The translations under genes and the position numbers were made by a program. The notes below the pieces were generated by a model. The model saw only the letters and a program-made list of their open reading frames with translations, was not told the DNA's origin and searched no databases. From Amycolatopsis sp. QT-25 (GTDB lineage: Bacteria; Actinomycetota; Actinomycetes; Mycobacteriales; Pseudonocardiaceae), in the NCBI RefSeq assembly GCF_029369745.1, contig NZ_CP120210.1, positions 5,642,001 through 5,706,000 of the forward strand: a stretch of DNA of 64,000 nucleotides. Direction: 5' to 3'. Of the stretch, positions 44,591 through 53,580 are shown in pieces (within the stretch, counting starts at the first letter, position 1; each line of letters opens with the position of its first letter).

Positions 44591-46312
44591 ATGGACACCG
44601 GACGGCGGCCCGGCGCGGCGCAACTCGCCTTCGACGAGCTCGGAACCCCTTTGCGGGACACCACTTTCGTGGTATTCGACCTGGAGACCACGGGGACGAA
44701 ACCCGGTCCGGACGGGATCACCGAGATCGGCGCCGTCAAGGTCCGTGCGGGTGAGATCGTCGGCGAGTTCGCCACCTTCGTCAATCCCGGGATGCCGATC
44801 CCGCCGCAGATCGTCGAGCTCACCGGCATCACCGGCGCGATGGTCTACGACGCTCCCCGCATCGAGCGTGTGCTGCCGGCGTTCCTCGAGTTCGTCTCCG
44901 GTGCCGTCCTCGTGGCGCACAACGCGCCCTTCGACACCGGTTTCATGCGCGCGGCCTGCGAGGGCCACGGCTACCGCTGGCCCAAGACCGCCGTCGTGTG
45001 CACGGTCCGGCTCGCCCGCCGGGTCATCTCCCGCGACGAGACACCCAGCTACCGCCTCTCCGCGCTGGCCGCGTTGTTCGGGGCACGCACGACGCCCAAC
45101 CACCGGGCGCTCGCGGACGCGCGTGCCACCGTCGACGTCCTGCACGCGCTGCTCGAACGAGTGGGCAACCTCGGCGTCCACACCCTCGAGGAACTGCTGG
45201 ACTACCTGCCCGAGGTCACCCCGGCCCAGCGCCGCAAACGGTCTCTGGCCGAGCACCTGCCGTCGAGGCCGGGCGTCTACCTGTTCCGCGGTCCGAGCGA
45301 CGAGGTCCTCTACGTCGGGACGTCTTCCGACCTGCGCCGCCGGGTCCGCCAGTACTTCACCGGGTCGGAAAGCCGAGGGCGGATCCGGGAGATGGTCGCG
45401 CTGGCCGAGCGGGTCGACGCGGTCGAATGCGCGCACGCGCTGGAGGCCGCGGTCCGCGAACTCCGGCTGATCGCCGCCCACCGTCCCATGTACAACCGCC
45501 GTTCCAAGAACCCACGGCACGCCTGGTGGGTCGCGTTGACCGAGGAGGCGTTCCCCCGCCTCTCGGTGGTCCGCGTGCCGCGAGACGGGATGCTGGGGCC
45601 CTTTCGCACCCAGACCGACGCTCGCTCGGCAGCGGACACCCTCGCCGGCGCGTCGGGGCTGCGGACCTGTACCCAGCGGATCTCGGCCACCTCGCCGAAC
45701 GGGACGCCCTGCGTCCTGGCCGAACTCGGCCGGTGCGGAGCGCCGTGCGCCGGTAAGCAGACGATCGAGGCGTACCGCCCGGGTGTGCTGGCGGTGTCCG
45801 GGCTCATCGCCGGGACGGACGGAGGTCCGCTGCGGGCCGCCGCCGATCAGCTGGCCCGGCTTTCCGTCGCGGAACACTACGAACAGGCCGCCCAGCACCG
45901 GGACCAGCTGGCCGGGCTGATCCGCGCGGTCGGCCGGGCGCACCGGCAGTCGGCGCTGGCGGCCATCCCGGAGCTGATCGCCGCCGGACCGGACGGGAAG
46001 GGTGGCTGGGAGCTGTCTGTGATCCGGTACGGCAGGCTCGCGTCGGCGGGTGTCGCACGGCGCGGGGTGCCGCCGATGCCGGTGGTCGAAATGCTCGTGG
46101 CCTCGGCGGAGACGGTCATCCCCGGCCCCGGCCCGCTCTTCGGCGCGATCCCGGAGGAGATCGGCATCCTGCTGCGCTGGCTGACCCGCCCCGGTGTCCG
46201 GCTCGTGCGCACGACTCAGCCCTGGGCGGAGCCCGCCGCCGTGGCGGGCGGCTGGCAGGAGTGGCTCGACCTGGCGTCGAGCGCGACGGCGCTGGAACGT
46301 GTGGCGGGCTAG
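44591..46312 (+). CDS. DEDDh exonuclease fused to GIY-YIG (UvrC-like) nuclease
   Basis: 573 aa from ATG 44591. N-terminal exonuclease domain (about 25-195) carries Asp30 and Glu32 in FDLETTG, VAHNAPFD and the HRALADA motif, like DNA polymerase III epsilon. A GIY-YIG domain at about 222-300 (RPGVYLF, LYVGTSSDLRRR) is followed by a UvrC-like C-terminal half with a Cys-rich spot (CVLAELGRCGAPCAG). Corresponds to Rv2191. It is suggested to act in DNA repair; which reaction each domain performs is not known. Confidence 0.92.
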   Translation: MDTGRRPGAAQLAFDELGTPLRDTTFVVFDLETTGTKPGPDGITEIGAVKVRAGEIVGEFATFVNPGMPIPPQIVELTGITGAMVYDAPRIERVLPAFLEFVSGAVLVAHNAPFDTGFMRAACEGHGYRWPKTAVVCTVRLARRVISRDETPSYRLSALAALFGARTTPNHRALADARATVDVLHALLERVGNLGVHTLEELLDYLPEVTPAQRRKRSLAEHLPSRPGVYLFRGPSDEVLYVGTSSDLRRRVRQYFTGSESRGRIREMVALAERVDAVECAHALEAAVRELRLIAAHRPMYNRRSKNPRHAWWVALTEEAFPRLSVVRVPRDGMLGPFRTQTDARSAADTLAGASGLRTCTQRISATSPNGTPCVLAELGRCGAPCAGKQTIEAYRPGVLAVSGLIAGTDGGPLRAAADQLARLSVAEHYEQAAQHRDQLAGLIRAVGRAHRQSALAAIPELIAAGPDGKGGWELSVIRYGRLASAGVARRGVPPMPVVEMLVASAETVIPGPGPLFGAIPEEIGILLRWLTRPGVRLVRTTQPWAEPAAVAGGWQEWLDLASSATALERVAG

Positions 46313-46349
46313 GATCACGGCACCGGATTCACCGACGTAGGAGGCCCTT

Positions 46350-46634
46350 TTGATCACGGCGATCGTGCTGGTCCAGGTCGAAGCCGATGCGATCCCCGAG
46401 GCCGCGCAGGCGATCGCGGACATCGACGGGGTCCGCGAGGTCTACTCCTGCGCGGGCGACGTCGACCTGATCGCTTCGGTCCGCGTCGCGGCCCACGAGG
46501 ACCTCGCGGATCTGATCCCGGCGAAGATCGGCAAGGTCCCCGGCGTGCTCAGCACCGTCACGCACATCGCCTTCCGCTCGTACTCGAAGGCCGACAGCGA
46601 GTCCGCGTTCGACATCGGCGTCGAAGGCGCCTGA
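46350..46634 (+). CDS. Stand-alone Lrp/AsnC ligand-binding (RAM) domain protein
   Basis: 94 aa. The start is TTG 46350 with GGAGG 6 bp upstream. It contains the RAM fold pattern (AIVLVQVEADAIPEAAQAIADIDGV, then YSCAGDVDLIASV) of the Lrp/AsnC C-terminal domain and lacks the helix-turn-helix. Stand-alone RAM proteins bind small ligands, often amino acids, and may modulate other factors. It is 38 bp downstream of the nuclease gene, probably co-transcribed. Confidence 0.85.
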   Translation: MITAIVLVQVEADAIPEAAQAIADIDGVREVYSCAGDVDLIASVRVAAHEDLADLIPAKIGKVPGVLSTVTHIAFRSYSKADSESAFDIGVEGA

Positions 46635-46719
46635 GCTCTTTCCGCACGGCAGCCGGCCGTCCTCCAGGTCGCCAAGTCCGTGAAGGCCTCTTTGAGGGAC
46701 CCAGGGTCCCTCAAAGAGG

Positions 46720-47971
46720 GGCGGATTCACATGGTGGTTGCAACACGCATTGTTTGTTGGTTGGAGAGTAGTGCTTCGAGGGCTTCGGCGGGTGTGTGCC
46801 AGTCGAGGGTTTCGCGGGGGCGGCCGTTGAGTTCGGCGGCGACTCGTGCGAGGTCTGCGGCGGTGTGCTGGGACAGGTCGGTGCTTGTGGGGAAGTATTG
46901 GCGGAGTAGTCCGTTGGTGTTCTCGTTGGTTCCGCGTTGCCAGGGTGCGTGTGGGTCGCAGAAGTAGATGTCGATCCCGGTGGCCAGGGTGATCTTTTTG
47001 TGGTGGGCCATTTCCTTGCCCTGGTCCCAGGTCAAGGATTTCAGCAGCAGCGGCGGCAGCGTCTGGATGGTCTCGGTCATGGCGTGAGCGACGGTGGCGG
47101 CGTCGCGTCCGTGGGGCAGGTGCAGCAGCATCACGAACCGGGTCGATCGTTCGACCAGGGTCCCGATCGCGGATTTGTTGTTCTTGCCCAGGATCAGGTC
47201 GCCTTCCCAATGCCCGGGGACGGCGCGGTCGGTGACCTCGGCGGGCCGTTCGGAGATGTTGACCATGTCGGGGATCCTGCCCGCGGGCCGGGCCCGGCGG
47301 GCCTGGGCCTGCCGGCGGGGCATCCGCAGTGCCCGCCCGGTCCGCAACGCCTGGGTGAGTTCGCGGCGCAGCGCGCCTTTTCCCTGGACATACAGTGCTT
47401 GGTAGATCGTTTCGTGGGACACCCGCATCTCCGGCTGGTCGGGGAACTCCAGCACCAGTCTCCGCGCGATCTGACGCGGGGACCATTTACGGTTCAGCCT
47501 GTCCTGCACCACGTCCCGCAACACGGTGTCCGCGGCCAGTTTCGCGGCCTTCGGGCGTTTCGCACGGTTCTCGGCCGTGTGCTGCGCGCTGACAGCCCGA
47601 TAGCGGCCGGAGGAACCGGTGTTGCGGGCCAGCTCGCGGGACACGGTCGAGGCCGGCCGGGCGATCGCCCGCCCGATCGCCCGGGGCCCCTGGCCCGCGG
47701 CTTTCAGGCAGGCGATCTCTTCCCGCTCGGCCAGGCTCAACCGGAGGGGACCAGGCCGAGCAGGTGCGTTACCGATCACCCCGCCAGCCTGCCGGAACAA
47801 CCGCACCCCCGTCGTCGGGGACAGCCCCACCGCCCGGGCCGCCGGCTTCGCCGCCACCCCGGCCCGGACCTGATCCCAAAACCCCACCCGCACCGACCGC
47901 GGCAACCACCGATGAACCCGCACCACAACCCCACCCCCATCAGACGGTGTTGCAACAACCCCATGACTCCG
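46720..47971. mobile_element. IS30-family insertion sequence, about 1252 bp
   Basis: It carries one DDE transposase on the minus strand. The ends form imperfect inverted repeats: about 19 of 24 bases match when GGATTCAC at 46723 is compared with the reverse complement of the right end (GGAGTCAT); TTGCAACAC is identical at both ends. AGAGG flanks both sides (46715-46719 and 47972-47976), a probable target duplication, though exact ends are uncertain by a few bases. No passenger gene. Confidence 0.85.
46727..47926 (-). CDS. IS30-family transposase
   Basis: 399 aa from GTG 47926; an in-frame ATG at 47992 lies outside the element and cannot be native. N-terminal helix-turn-helix segments (LSLAEREEIACLKAAG, then RAIGRAIARPASTVSREL) are followed by the DDE catalytic core with Asp in GHWEGDLILG, Asp in LTWDQGKEM and Glu in GTNENTNGLLRQYFP, the IS30 signature. 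The reading frame looks intact, so the element may be active. Confidence 0.93.
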   Translation of the reverse strand: MVRVHRWLPRSVRVGFWDQVRAGVAAKPAARAVGLSPTTGVRLFRQAGGVIGNAPARPGPLRLSLAEREEIACLKAAGQGPRAIGRAIARPASTVSRELARNTGSSGRYRAVSAQHTAENRAKRPKAAKLAADTVLRDVVQDRLNRKWSPRQIARRLVLEFPDQPEMRVSHETIYQALYVQGKGALRRELTQALRTGRALRMPRRQAQARRARPAGRIPDMVNISERPAEVTDRAVPGHWEGDLILGKNNKSAIGTLVERSTRFVMLLHLPHGRDAATVAHAMTETIQTLPPLLLKSLTWDQGKEMAHHKKITLATGIDIYFCDPHAPWQRGTNENTNGLLRQYFPTSTDLSQHTAADLARVAAELNGRPRETLDWHTPAEALEALLSNQQTMRVATTM

Positions 47972-48008
47972 AGAGGCCTTCACGGACCTCAAGCTCCTGC
48001 GGGACCTT

Positions 48009-48071
48009 AGAAGTACATGAAGGCCCCCTTCCTTGCGCCTGGCGCAAGGAAGGGGGCCTTCATGTACTTCT
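48009..48071. repeat. 63-bp palindrome (AAGTACATGAAGG family, copy 2)
   Basis: 31-bp perfect arms with one T at the centre, almost identical to 28470-28534 in the inner 59 bp. It lies 7 bp after the qcrB stop, so it probably terminates the ctaE-qcrCAB transcript. It is only about 20 bp from the palindrome broken by IS30. Confidence 0.85.
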
Positions 48072-48078
48072 TCCGTGG

Positions 48079-49758
48079 TTAGTGCCTGGAGGTGATCTCC
48101 TTGCGCTCCTGCGAAGGCTCACCACCGATGTCGTCGACCTTGCCGTTGCCGTTGCCGTTGGCGTGCCCGTTGGACCGGGCGCGCTCCAGCGCGACCGTCT
48201 CCTCGACCGGGTCCGGGGACCAGGTCGAACCGGCGACGGCGTGCCCGGCCGAGCCGAGCTTGTTCATCTTCTTCGGCACCGACGCGCCCTGGTACTCGAG
48301 CGGGATCGCGTGGCCGTGGCCGTCCACCGGGCCGAGCGGCTGGTGGATCTCGATGAACTCACCGTGCGGCAGGCGCTTGATGATGCCGGTTTCGACACCG
48401 TGTTCGAGCACCTCGTGGTCGGCCCGCTGGAGGCCGAGGCAGATCCGGTAGGTGAGGTAGTACGCGATCGGCGGCAGCAGCAGGACACCGATCCGGCCCG
48501 CCCACGTCGTCGCGTTCAGCGAGATGTCGAAGGCGAACGCGATGATGTCGTTGAAGCCCGACAGCATGATGACCGCGAAGAACGTCAGGGTCATGATGCC
48601 CAGCGAGGTCCGCACCGGAACGTCGCGCGGACGCTGCAGCAGGTTGTGGTGCGCGGTGTCCTTGGACAGCTTTCGCTCGATCCAGGGATACATCACCAGC
48701 AGGCTGATCAGCAGGGGCATCCCGATCGCGCCGGGGAAGAAGACCGCCGGGACCGTGTAGTTCCCGAGGTAGAGCTCCCACGCGGGCCAGATCCGCAGCA
48801 TGCCGTCGGCCCACGCCATGTACCAGTCCGGCTGCGAGCCCGCCGAGACCTGCGCCGCGTTGTACGGGCCGATGTTCCAGATCGGGTTGATCTGGAACAG
48901 ACCCGACATCAGCGCGATGACACCGGTGACCAGCGCGAAGAACGCGCCGCCCTTGAGCGCGAAGACCGGCATGATGCGGACGCCGACGACGTTGGTCTCC
49001 TTGCGGCGCACACCGGGAAACTGCGTGTGCTTCTGGTACCAGACCAGCGCCAGGTGCGCGGCCACCAGGCCGAGCATGATGCCCGGCAGCAGCAGGATGT
49101 GGATCGTGTACAGGCGCGGGATGATCTCGTTGCCGGGGAACTCCCCGCCGAACAGCGCCCAGTGGATCCAGGTGCCCATGACCGGCACCGAGAGCACGAT
49201 GCCCGACAGGGTCGCGCGGATACCGGTACCGGAGAGCAGGTCGTCCGGGAGCGAGTAGCCGAAGAAGCCCTCGAACATGCCCAGGACCAGCAGCAGCGCA
49301 CCGATGACCCAGTTCGCCTCACGCGGGCGCCGGAACGCGCCGGTGAAGAAGATCCGGAACATGTGCACCATCATCGAAGCCACGAAGATCAGCGCGGCCC
49401 AGTGGTGCAGCTGGCGGACGAACAGGCCGCCGCGGACATCGAACGAGATGTCCAGCGTGGTCGCGAAGGCGCGCGACATCTCGACGCCCTGCAAGCCGGT
49501 GTAGCTGCCGTTGTAGACGACCTCCTCCATGGAGGGGTCGAAGAACAGCGTGAGATAGACACCCGACAGCAACAGGATGATGAAGCTGTAGAGCGCGATC
49601 TCGCCGAGCAGGAACGACCAGTGCGTCGGGAACACCTTGTTGAGCTGGTGCCGCATGCCCTTGGCCAGGTGGTACCGGTCGTCGGCCCACTTCGCACCAG
49701 CGCCCGCGGCCTTCTCGACCGGGTTCGTCCCCTTCGTCGGGGTGGTGAGTGAACTCAT
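48079..49758 (-). CDS. qcrB: Cytochrome bc1 complex cytochrome b subunit
   Basis: 559 aa. Eight-plus membrane helices with heme-ligating His pairs (HHW and HMFRIFF region; HILLLPG and HLALVWYQKH region), and PDWYMAWADG where other bc1 complexes have PEW. The C-terminal ~120 residues are hydrophilic, a trait of actinobacterial QcrB. Oxidises menaquinol. The ATG overlaps the qcrA stop by 4 bp. It is the last gene of ctaE-qcrC-qcrA-qcrB. Confidence 0.97.
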   Translation of the reverse strand: MSSLTTPTKGTNPVEKAAGAGAKWADDRYHLAKGMRHQLNKVFPTHWSFLLGEIALYSFIILLLSGVYLTLFFDPSMEEVVYNGSYTGLQGVEMSRAFATTLDISFDVRGGLFVRQLHHWAALIFVASMMVHMFRIFFTGAFRRPREANWVIGALLLVLGMFEGFFGYSLPDDLLSGTGIRATLSGIVLSVPVMGTWIHWALFGGEFPGNEIIPRLYTIHILLLPGIMLGLVAAHLALVWYQKHTQFPGVRRKETNVVGVRIMPVFALKGGAFFALVTGVIALMSGLFQINPIWNIGPYNAAQVSAGSQPDWYMAWADGMLRIWPAWELYLGNYTVPAVFFPGAIGMPLLISLLVMYPWIERKLSKDTAHHNLLQRPRDVPVRTSLGIMTLTFFAVIMLSGFNDIIAFAFDISLNATTWAGRIGVLLLPPIAYYLTYRICLGLQRADHEVLEHGVETGIIKRLPHGEFIEIHQPLGPVDGHGHAIPLEYQGASVPKKMNKLGSAGHAVAGSTWSPDPVEETVALERARSNGHANGNGNGKVDDIGGEPSQERKEITSRH

Positions 49759-50888
49759 GACTTACGCTCCCAAAAGGCCGGTCCGACGGCCTCGTTGAAG
49801 TCTCCGCGCGCGATCAAATAGCCCTCAGAGTCCACTGTAATCGGAAGCTGGGCCAAGGGCCGGGTCGCCGGCCCGAAAATCGGCTTGGCGTAGTGGAGCG
49901 CGTCGAACTGGGACTGGTGGCAGGGGCAGAGGATGCGGTTGGTTCGCTGCTCGTACAGGGAGGTCGGGCAGCCCACGTGGCTGCAGATCTTCGTGTACGC
50001 GTAGTAGTCGCCGAAGTTGTAGTCCTCCTGGCCCTGACGCTTGACGACCTTGGCGGCGTCGGTCGGGCGGAGGCGGATGAGCATGACCGGGTTGTCGACG
50101 CGTTTGAAGGCGGCCGACAGCGCGTGCTCGTCGTGCTCTTCGGACTTGCGGTACGGGAACACCGTCTCCATCGCGCCCGCGTCGAGGTCCTCGGCCTTGA
50201 CCAGGGAGATCTCGTGCGGACGGCCGGTGTTGCGGCGCAGGTAGACGACCTCGTCCGGGAAGTTCTTCTTCCAGCCCGAGTGCCACAGGGAGTCGCGGTT
50301 CTCGGTGTCCTTCCACGGGTCCTTGATGAAGGACGCGATCGGCAGCGCCGCGACGGCGAGACCGAGCACACCGGCACCGGCCCCCGCGGACCGCTTGATC
50401 ATCGACCGGCGCGCGATGGTGCTGCGGCTGCCCGAGTCGGCCAGCTGGGCGAGGATGGTGGCCTTGTCGACCTCTTTCGACCCGCCGTCCCCGCGCTCCT
50501 GGATGGAGACCTCGGCCGGGATGAACTTCTTGGTGTAGAGGACGGCGCCGACGCCGATGGCGAGCACGGCCACGCCGAGCGTGACACCGAGCAGCGGCGT
50601 GTACAGCGTGTACAGCGTGTAGCCGGTCTTGCCCGGCTCCTTGTACTCGAACCAGTGCGGCCACGCGAGGAGGACCACGAACGCGAGGCCGGACAGCGCG
50701 GCCAGCACGAACCAGAGTGCGACGGCGCGCTCGGCGCGCTTCTCCGCCTTCGTCCCCTCGACCGGCCAAGGCGTCGGGTACTCGATGATCTCGACCCCGT
50801 CGAGCGCGGTACCCAGCTTGACGAGCTGGTCGCGATCCATGTCCGCCAACTCCGCCTCTGTCGGCGGCTTCGGCCCTTCGGCGCTCAT
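49755..50888 (-). CDS. qcrA: Cytochrome bc1 complex Rieske iron-sulfur subunit
   Basis: 377 aa from ATG 50888, which overlaps the qcrC stop by 4 bp. Three membrane helices at the N-terminal half (about 55-80, 95-115, 165-185) are characteristic of actinobacterial Rieske proteins. The [2Fe-2S] site is in CSHVGCPTSLYE and CPCHQSQFD. A twin-arginine-like RRSMIKR lies before the third helix. Confidence 0.96.
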   Translation of the reverse strand: MSAEGPKPPTEAELADMDRDQLVKLGTALDGVEIIEYPTPWPVEGTKAEKRAERAVALWFVLAALSGLAFVVLLAWPHWFEYKEPGKTGYTLYTLYTPLLGVTLGVAVLAIGVGAVLYTKKFIPAEVSIQERGDGGSKEVDKATILAQLADSGSRSTIARRSMIKRSAGAGAGVLGLAVAALPIASFIKDPWKDTENRDSLWHSGWKKNFPDEVVYLRRNTGRPHEISLVKAEDLDAGAMETVFPYRKSEEHDEHALSAAFKRVDNPVMLIRLRPTDAAKVVKRQGQEDYNFGDYYAYTKICSHVGCPTSLYEQRTNRILCPCHQSQFDALHYAKPIFGPATRPLAQLPITVDSEGYLIARGDFNEAVGPAFWERKS

Positions 50889-51742
50889 GCCTTCGATCCA
50901 ATCCACAACGTCACGCCGATCAGCGCGGCGATCCCGACGATCCACGCGATCGCGCCCTCCGAGGCCGGGCCGAGACCGCCGAGCGAGTTACCGCCGGGCG
51001 AGTTGTTCCCGTTGCTCACGGACTTCACGAACGCGATGATGTCCTTCTTCTCCTCCGGCGACAGCTGCCGGTCGGAGAACTTGGGCATGTTCTGCGGCCC
51101 GGTGAGCATCGCGGTGTAGATCTGCTCTTCCGTGGCCGGGTCCAGGTTCGGGGCGAACTTGCCCGAGGACAGCGCGCCGCCGCGGCCGGTGAAGCCGTGG
51201 CAGGAGGCGCAGTTGAGGCGGAAGAGTTCGCTGCCGCGCGCGACGTCCTCGCCGCGCAGCGCGTCACCCTTCTCGGTGGGGCGCTGCACGCCGCCGCCGT
51301 TGGCCTGGATGTAGGCACCCAGGGCGTTGACCTCGGCCTCGGACAGCTTCGGCGGCTTCCGCTGCGCCTGGGCTTCCTGGCGGACCGCCGGCATCCGGCC
51401 GGTGGAGGTCTGGAAGTACACGGCCGCGTCGCCGATACCGATGAGGCTCGGGCCACGGTCGGGGACACCTTCGAGCTTCGGCCCGTGACATTCGATGCAC
51501 GTGTTGTTGTAGAGCTTCTCGCCCTCGCGCAGGAGGGCGGATTCGCCCTGCGCCTGCGCGGTCTGCGGCTCCGGGGCGAAAACGGCGTACAACCCGCCCA
51601 CGCTCAGCAGCGCGATCCCGAGCGCCAGCGCGCCGGCGAACCGCCTGCGTGCCTTCGACCGCTTGCGGAAGCGGCGCTGGGCCGAATCCCGCCTCCGCGC
51701 GGAAGAGTCCGTCGGCGGAGTGTTGTCCTTGCTGGAGGTCAT
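50885..51742 (-). CDS. qcrC: Cytochrome bc1 complex diheme cytochrome c subunit
   Basis: 285 aa. N-terminal membrane anchor (about 36-55) and C-terminal membrane helix (about 260-280) flank two cytochrome c domains with heme motifs CIECH (82-86) and CASCH (178-182). In actinobacteria the diheme QcrC passes electrons directly to cytochrome aa3 in a supercomplex. It overlaps qcrA by 4 bp and follows ctaE by 55 bp. Confidence 0.97.
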   Translation of the reverse strand: MTSSKDNTPPTDSSARRRDSAQRRFRKRSKARRRFAGALALGIALLSVGGLYAVFAPEPQTAQAQGESALLREGEKLYNNTCIECHGPKLEGVPDRGPSLIGIGDAAVYFQTSTGRMPAVRQEAQAQRKPPKLSEAEVNALGAYIQANGGGVQRPTEKGDALRGEDVARGSELFRLNCASCHGFTGRGGALSSGKFAPNLDPATEEQIYTAMLTGPQNMPKFSDRQLSPEEKKDIIAFVKSVSNGNNSPGGNSLGGLGPASEGAIAWIVGIAALIGVTLWIGSKA

Positions 51743-51797
51743 CTTGCGGCAACCCTTGCTGTCAGTTCAGGCCGATAGGTCGTGGTGGCGGCTTCGT

Positions 51798-52421
51798 TCA
51801 CGGAAGGATGTAGATCACCGCGAACAGGCCCACCCACACGATGTCGACGAAGTGCCAGTAGTACGACACGACGATCGCCGAGGTGGCCTGAGCCGGGGTG
51901 AACTTGCTCAGCTTGGTGCGGACGAGCAAGTACACGAACGCGATGAGCCCGCCGATGACGTGCAGGCCGTGGAACCCGGTCGCGAGGTAGAAGACCGTGC
52001 CGTACGCGCCGGACGGGATCGTCAGCCCCTCGTGGATCAGGTTCAGGTACTCGTAACCCTGGCCGCCGACGAAGATCGCGCCCATGATCAACGTGATGAT
52101 GTACCAGCGGCGGAGCCCGAACACGTCACCCTTTTCGGCGGCGAACACACCGAACTGGCAGGTGAACGACGACGCCACGAGGATCACGGTGAACGGGATC
52201 GCCAGCGCGATGTTCAGGTGGAAGGGCTCACCGTGCAGCGGCGGCGGCCACTGGCCGGACGCGTTCTGCGCCTTCACGGTGAAGAACATGGCGAACAGTC
52301 CGGCGAAGAACATCAGTTCGCTGGACAGCCACACGATGGTGCCGACACTGACCATGTTCGGCCGGTTCAGCGAGTGGACCCGCTGGCTGATGGTGGGAGC
52401 TGCCGTTGTCACACGTCGCAT
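51798..52421 (-). CDS. ctaE: Cytochrome c oxidase subunit III
   Basis: 207 aa with five membrane helices and the family motifs ELMFFAGLFAMFF and GFHGLHVIGG. It is part of the aa3 oxidase. First gene of the ctaE-qcrCAB run, same order as Rv2193-Rv2196. Diverges from a small hypothetical gene with 94 bp between starts. Confidence 0.96.
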   Translation of the reverse strand: MRRVTTAAPTISQRVHSLNRPNMVSVGTIVWLSSELMFFAGLFAMFFTVKAQNASGQWPPPLHGEPFHLNIALAIPFTVILVASSFTCQFGVFAAEKGDVFGLRRWYIITLIMGAIFVGGQGYEYLNLIHEGLTIPSGAYGTVFYLATGFHGLHVIGGLIAFVYLLVRTKLSKFTPAQATSAIVVSYYWHFVDIVWVGLFAVIYILP

Positions 52422-52515
52422 TATGTCCTCTCACGCACGGGGCCCGCCGGGTGGGTCACGGCAAGTCGCGTGCGTGTCGGGTCACATCCGAACGAAAGCG
52501 GGAACAGGGCTACTC

Positions 52516-52932
52516 ATGGGTTTATTGGATCGGCTTCGTGACCTGGTCAAGAAGCCCAAGCTCCCAGGTCTGACCGTCGACACGCCCGGCGTGGAGATCG
52601 TCGCGGAGGCGTTCGATCCGGTCGAGGCGGATTCCGCGGTACTGGCCAGATCACCCGCTTGGGTCGCCGAAGCGCCCGCGATTCTGCGCCACCACTTGAA
52701 ATTGCCGCCCGAAAAGGTGGCGGAGGCGACATCGATCCTCGCTCAGGACGGCTGGGAGCTGCGAGAACAAGGGCCCGACGGCGGCTTCGTCCTCACGCAC
52801 GCGGTGCGCGTCCAGACCCTCGACGCGCTGCACTGCGCGCAGGAAAGGTCACGGATGGCGGGGCTCGCGCAGCGGCTCGGCGGCGATTCCCTGGGCTGGG
52901 ACGCGCTTCAGCCGTCGGGTGCGTCCACGTGA
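52516..52932 (+). CDS. Conserved hypothetical protein next to ctaE
   Basis: 138 aa from ATG 52516. No signal peptide or membrane helix. A Pro-rich N-terminal start (KKPKLPGLTVDTPG) is followed by an alpha/beta domain (AATSILAQDGWELREQ-like segment, then VLTHAVRVQTLDALHCAQERSRMAGLAQRLGG). A weak resemblance to RraB-type RNase regulators is possible but not convincing. Divergent from ctaE. Confidence 0.7.
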   Translation: MGLLDRLRDLVKKPKLPGLTVDTPGVEIVAEAFDPVEADSAVLARSPAWVAEAPAILRHHLKLPPEKVAEATSILAQDGWELREQGPDGGFVLTHAVRVQTLDALHCAQERSRMAGLAQRLGGDSLGWDALQPSGAST

Positions 52933-52993
52933 TGTCGGTCATGGCGGATAACATCGCGGGGTCGACATGACTAGACGAGGCGGAGGCGCGCTC

Positions 52994-53404
52994 ATGGGCG
53001 AGCAGGCGATGCGGATCCTGGTGTTCAGCCACAAGGCGGAGGTGCGCGAGGCGATCATCAACGCCGTCGGCCGCAGGCCCGCCGCCGACCTCGGCCGGGT
53101 GGACTACACCGAGGCCTCCGGCATCTCCGAGGTCCTCGTCGAGATGGACGCGGGCAACGTGGACCTGGCCATCCTCGACGGCGAGGCGCAGCCGACGGGC
53201 GGCATCGGGCTGACCCGCCAGCTGAAGAACGAGATCGAGGATTGCCCGCCGATCGTGGTGTCGGTGCGGCGCAGGGACGATCGCTGGCTCGCGACCTGGT
53301 CGCAGGCCGACGCGGTGCTGGTCCACCCGCTCGACCCGCTGACCGCCGCCGAAACCGTCGCCGACGTGCTGCGCGCCCGGCGGGTGCCGGCCGTGCACGG
53401 CTGA
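52994..53404 (+). CDS. Response-regulator-like receiver domain protein without output domain
   Basis: 136 aa from ATG 52994 (GGAGG about 8 bp upstream); an ATG at 52967 is possible. It folds like a CheY receiver: RILVFSHKAEVREAI, then DLAILDGEAQPTGG with an Asp where the phospho-acceptor sits, and IVVSVRRRDDRWLA. The acidic pair at strand 1 is missing (SHK instead of DD), so it may not be phosphorylated. No DNA-binding domain. It lies 177 bp upstream of trpD on the same strand. Confidence 0.7.
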   Translation: MGEQAMRILVFSHKAEVREAIINAVGRRPAADLGRVDYTEASGISEVLVEMDAGNVDLAILDGEAQPTGGIGLTRQLKNEIEDCPPIVVSVRRRDDRWLATWSQADAVLVHPLDPLTAAETVADVLRARRVPAVHG

Positions 53405-53580
53405 ACCGATGAGCGCGGCCGCCAAGTGGTTGCCATCGGGAGTACTTCGGGGGTGTTCGGCGGATCCAGGTTTCCGCCGGGCGTGCGACCGCGAGGTCCT
53501 CGTACCGGAGTCGTACTCGGCTCTCGCGGCCCGTGCGTCCAGCGGGAAGCCGGGCCGTCGAGACCCCTGGAGGACTTCCG

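Larger units (their letters stand above)
46676..47987. repeat. GTCCGTGAAGG palindrome split by an IS30 element
   Basis: The left piece (46676-46719) holds the complete left arm, the loop and part of the right arm; the remaining right arm (47977-47987) lies beyond the insertion. Removing the element and one copy of AGAGG restores an exact 24-bp-arm palindrome of the same family as 15365-15419. This gives the pre-insertion sequence and the target duplication. Confidence 0.8.

Noticed and set aside
53405..53580. trp attenuator or leader peptide before trpD
   Set aside because: No run of Trp codons and no paired hairpins were found; a 61-codon frame there has no Trp cluster.
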